NCBI RefSeq assembly: GCF_020892095.1
Contig: NZ_AP024845.1
Coordinates: forward strand, 2,976,001 to 3,040,000
Length of the DNA stretch: 64,000 nt
Source of the DNA: Claveliimonas bilis
GTDB lineage: Bacteria > Bacillota > Clostridia > Lachnospirales > Lachnospiraceae
Reading direction: 5' to 3'
Shown: in pieces, positions 62,230 through 64,000 of the stretch
Position numbering within the stretch: position 1 is the first letter of the stretch
Layout: each line of letters starts with the position of its first letter
The notes under the pieces: generated by a model
Seen by the model: the letters and a program-made list of their open reading frames with translations, nothing else
The model's database searches: none
What the model was told of the DNA's origin: nothing
Made by a program: the position numbers and the translations under genes

Positions 62230-62770
62230 AGATACCACATCAATCCCACGCGGACTTTTGCTCAACCGATACAGCCGGAGGGCTGGATAACAAGAAAAGG
62301 CGGTATGCGCCCCGTGGAGGGGTAGCGTACCGCCTTTTCTTGTGGGGGTTTCCAAAGGGGGCAACGCCCCCATTTGGCACACGACTTTGCGAAGCAAAGT
62401 GTAGTGTGTTATACGCTCTGCCGGCGTTGCCGTGAAAATGCCGTTGCCGCCGGGGAGGGCAAGGGCATTTGAAGCGGCAGGAAAACAGGGCTGTGCTTGC
62501 GTGGCGTGGAGCCGCAAGCGCAGGTCTGGACTCATCAGCAGACAGGGCGTATATGAAAGCCCCAGTTCCTCGTCCTACGCTCCAACTTGTGGACAAAGTG
62601 TCCCGAAGTTGTGGCCACACTCCCGGAAAAGTAGCAGGACAACGGGCAACCGTCAAGGCTGAAATGAACGGGTTTACACCCGGCCTTGACCTCCGCCCGC
62701 TGTCCCGCTGGATGGGTGGACAAGGCGGCCAATCCCTCAAAGTGCTTGGCCGCTCTCTTTCTGATTTTGA
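62230..62770. mobile_element. GC-rich relic of a mobile element, no intact gene
   Basis: This stretch is visibly richer in G and C than its surroundings. It has a perfect 15-bp inverted repeat (CAAGAAAAGGCGGTA 62291-62305 with TACCGCCTTTTCTTG 62328-62342), a GGGGG/CCCCC hairpin at 62357-62371 and a copy of the oriT-like hairpin at 62376-62411. Open frames here run on both strands without ribosome sites or recognisable products. It looks like the transfer-origin part of an integrated element whose genes have gone. Confidence 0.65.
62376..62411. other. Second copy of the oriT-like hairpin
   Basis: 33 of 36 bases match 52155-52190; only the 3-base loop differs (gaa instead of agg). Preservation of both arms points to a conserved DNA structure rather than coding sequence. 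Confidence 0.6.
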
Positions 62771-62827
62771 GGTATTCAGTTTTTCAAAATTGAATAATCA
62801 AAATAAATTTTTTCGATTGAAAAAATT

Positions 62828-63694
62828 TTATTTGTTATCATCTTCAATGCCATATTTTTTCTTTTGCCGAATCACATAATTACTGATTTTTTCATCATAT
62901 AGTGGATACTGGTAATCCAACTGGCATGCCACTTCTGACGAAACCTCCCGGAACAATGCCATACATTGTTCAAAGGATTCCCACATATGGGGATAGGAAT
63001 CCATATTATAAGTGGACATAAGTCGTTCCCACAATTCCTCTGGGACATATTGCTTCATAAATTTATAGTTTTTTCCCAAACTGAAATGAAATCCCTGTTT
63101 GATACCAATCAGCCAGGAAATCATGCGAAGCAATTCTTTTCGTACTATATCATTCATATGGTCAATAGCAAAAAGAATTTCTTTGCGGCATAAGCCCTTT
63201 ACTACATATGTTGTAGTATTCCAAAATTCATTACAGCAATCGTCAAACATTCTTTGAGTAGGCTTCTGCAAGTGGTAGTCTATATCCGTTGGTATTGGCG
63301 GCTTTACGATACGGTTGTCTTTATCCAACAGTAACTTTACCAGTTTATCCCATGTAAAATACTCGTCTATCAGTTCCAGCGGCAGCAAAGTTAAATCTAT
63401 CTTAACATCATCAGTAAACAGCATTAAATATGAAAATCCCTTTTCTACAGCTGGAAATAATTCCATATCTTCCGGCTTTTGCAGAATCAACCTTTCACCA
63501 AATATATCTAGCCATTTATCATCACTTGTGAAGCTGTCCATATCCGTAACAAAAAAAGTAATATCAAAATCCTGAAAATCATCAGGCGGAATATTTGTAT
63601 TTGTTCTAGATCCTTCCAAAGTAACCATGCGAATGCGTTTGTCTGTTTTTGCAAAATTCAAAACAATATCATAAACTTCCTTTTCTGATCTCAT
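62828..63694 (-). CDS. Aminoglycoside 6-nucleotidyltransferase, ANT(6)-I type
   Basis: 288 residues from MRSEKEVYDIVLNFAKTDKR; GGAGGAG precedes the ATG at 63694. The nucleotidyltransferase motif TLEGSRTNTNIPPDDFQDFD, then KIDLTLLPLELIDEYF and DDCCNEFWNTTTYVVKGLCR, is that of streptomycin-modifying ANT(6) enzymes and recalls ANT(6)-Ib. It would adenylylate the 6-position of streptomycin. It lies next to relic mobile DNA and was probably brought by it. The exact allele needs a database. Confidence 0.9.
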   Translation of the reverse strand: MRSEKEVYDIVLNFAKTDKRIRMVTLEGSRTNTNIPPDDFQDFDITFFVTDMDSFTSDDKWLDIFGERLILQKPEDMELFPAVEKGFSYLMLFTDDVKIDLTLLPLELIDEYFTWDKLVKLLLDKDNRIVKPPIPTDIDYHLQKPTQRMFDDCCNEFWNTTTYVVKGLCRKEILFAIDHMNDIVRKELLRMISWLIGIKQGFHFSLGKNYKFMKQYVPEELWERLMSTYNMDSYPHMWESFEQCMALFREVSSEVACQLDYQYPLYDEKISNYVIRQKKKYGIEDDNK

Positions 63695-63774
63695 TTTTAT
63701 CTCCTCCAATTATTGAAATAGGTGTGAAGCCATTTTAGGGCTTTCCCGCCTTGATTACCCTTTAGCAAAGACGG

Positions 63775-63831
63775 GCGGGACTGTCAACGGCGGCGCATGA
63801 AATGCGCCGTTCATCTTGACCGTTGACTGGC
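63775..63831. repeat. Nested inverted repeat before ant(6)
   Basis: GTCAACGG and CCGTTGAC flank a second stem GGCGCAT/ATGCGCC. It may act as terminator between the edge gene and the ANT(6) gene or be part of the mobile DNA; no T-run is seen. Confidence 0.45.
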
Positions 63832-63869
63832 TCGGCTGGCTTTGCTATCTTCCTGACAAATGGGAATGT

Positions 63870-64000
63870 CTAAGATAGTAAAGACGTCCCACATGCAACT
63901 CTTTCTTTTATTGCGGAAACCGTATCTTTAATTGTGAATGTAGTTGTGTCTATGACATTTGATTCATATACTCCCAAACCGGAAAATTGCTCCCACATTG
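63870..64000 (-). CDS. C-terminal end of an unidentified protein (cut by window edge)
   Basis: The frame is open from the window edge to TAG at 63870, reading FSGLGVYESNVIDTTTFTIK, then DTVSAIKERVACGTSLLS. The tail resembles the end of a small P-loop kinase, but no motif is visible in this fragment. Confidence 0.4.
   Translation of the reverse strand, partial: MWEQFSGLGVYESNVIDTTTFTIKDTVSAIKERVACGTSLLS

Noticed and set aside
62240-62879. Several overlapping open frames on both strands in the GC-rich relic
   Set aside because: They arise from high GC content; no family pattern or ribosome site, and they run through hairpins and the oriT-like copy.

Overview
The window is chromosomal DNA of a gut-type Clostridia, most likely a Lachnospiraceae (relatives of Mediterraneibacter, Dorea or Blautia). 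The evidence is the clostridial gene orders miaB-mutS-mutL-miaA and yqfC-yqfD-phoH-ybeY (spore-former genes), moderate-GC coding, strong AGGAGG-type ribosome sites, and family-typical small proteins (DUF4250, DUF896, TnpV, Cys-rich KTR). No species name can be defended from the sequence alone.

Layout. 1-31.6 kb is mostly minus-strand core genome. It holds a BaiN-like flavoprotein (cut by the window edge), a methionine-gamma-lyase-like PLP enzyme, miaA, mutL, mutS and miaB, a folate and sporulation block, pdp, high-molecular-weight rubredoxin, a HelD-type helicase, a MarR/MATE pair, crcB, traX and a sugar ABC transporter lacking its own ATPase. 31.6-47.5 kb is a more accessory stretch: two HD or hydrolase genes, an IS30-family element with a 13-bp target duplication, a LysR gene, an XRE-AbrB/ABC operon, an attenuator-controlled MFS exporter, and an ECF sigma/anti-sigma operon with a secreted repeat protein. 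47,605-58,611 is an 11.0-kb mobilizable (not self-conjugative) transposon with a large serine recombinase, ParB, a MobA/MobL relaxase, an origin-like repeat region, a helicase, sigma-like regulators, tet(O) under leader control, a KTR protein and TnpV. It is inserted in, and splits, a metallo-beta-lactamase-fold hydrolase gene. 58.6-64 kb holds the rest of that gene, two distinct ANT(6)-type aminoglycoside nucleotidyltransferases, small regulators, and a GC-rich relic of a second mobile element carrying a copy of the first element's oriT-like hairpin.

The strongest theme is gene breakage. mutL (mismatch repair) is cleanly interrupted by an IS91-family element, and removing the insert restores the conserved GEALSSIAAVS reading. 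In the same 64 kb there are also an aldo/keto reductase with two internal deletions, a dehydratase activase that has lost its ATPase domains by deletion, a mobile-element sigma gene with an in-frame TAA, a truncated XRE gene and a methyltransferase relic. Disrupted mismatch repair plus accumulated small deletions and nonsense changes suggests a mutator lineage; this is an inference that needs comparison with sister strains.

The most novel-looking modules are: (i) the MFS gene at 41.2-42.7 kb, with an 11-codon leader peptide nested in competing hairpins; (ii) the secreted DxDxDG-repeat protein/ECF sigma/RsgI-like operon at 42.8-44.4 kb; and (iii) the four 42-44-bp repeats placed in two opposed pairs around an oriT-like hairpin in the mobile element.
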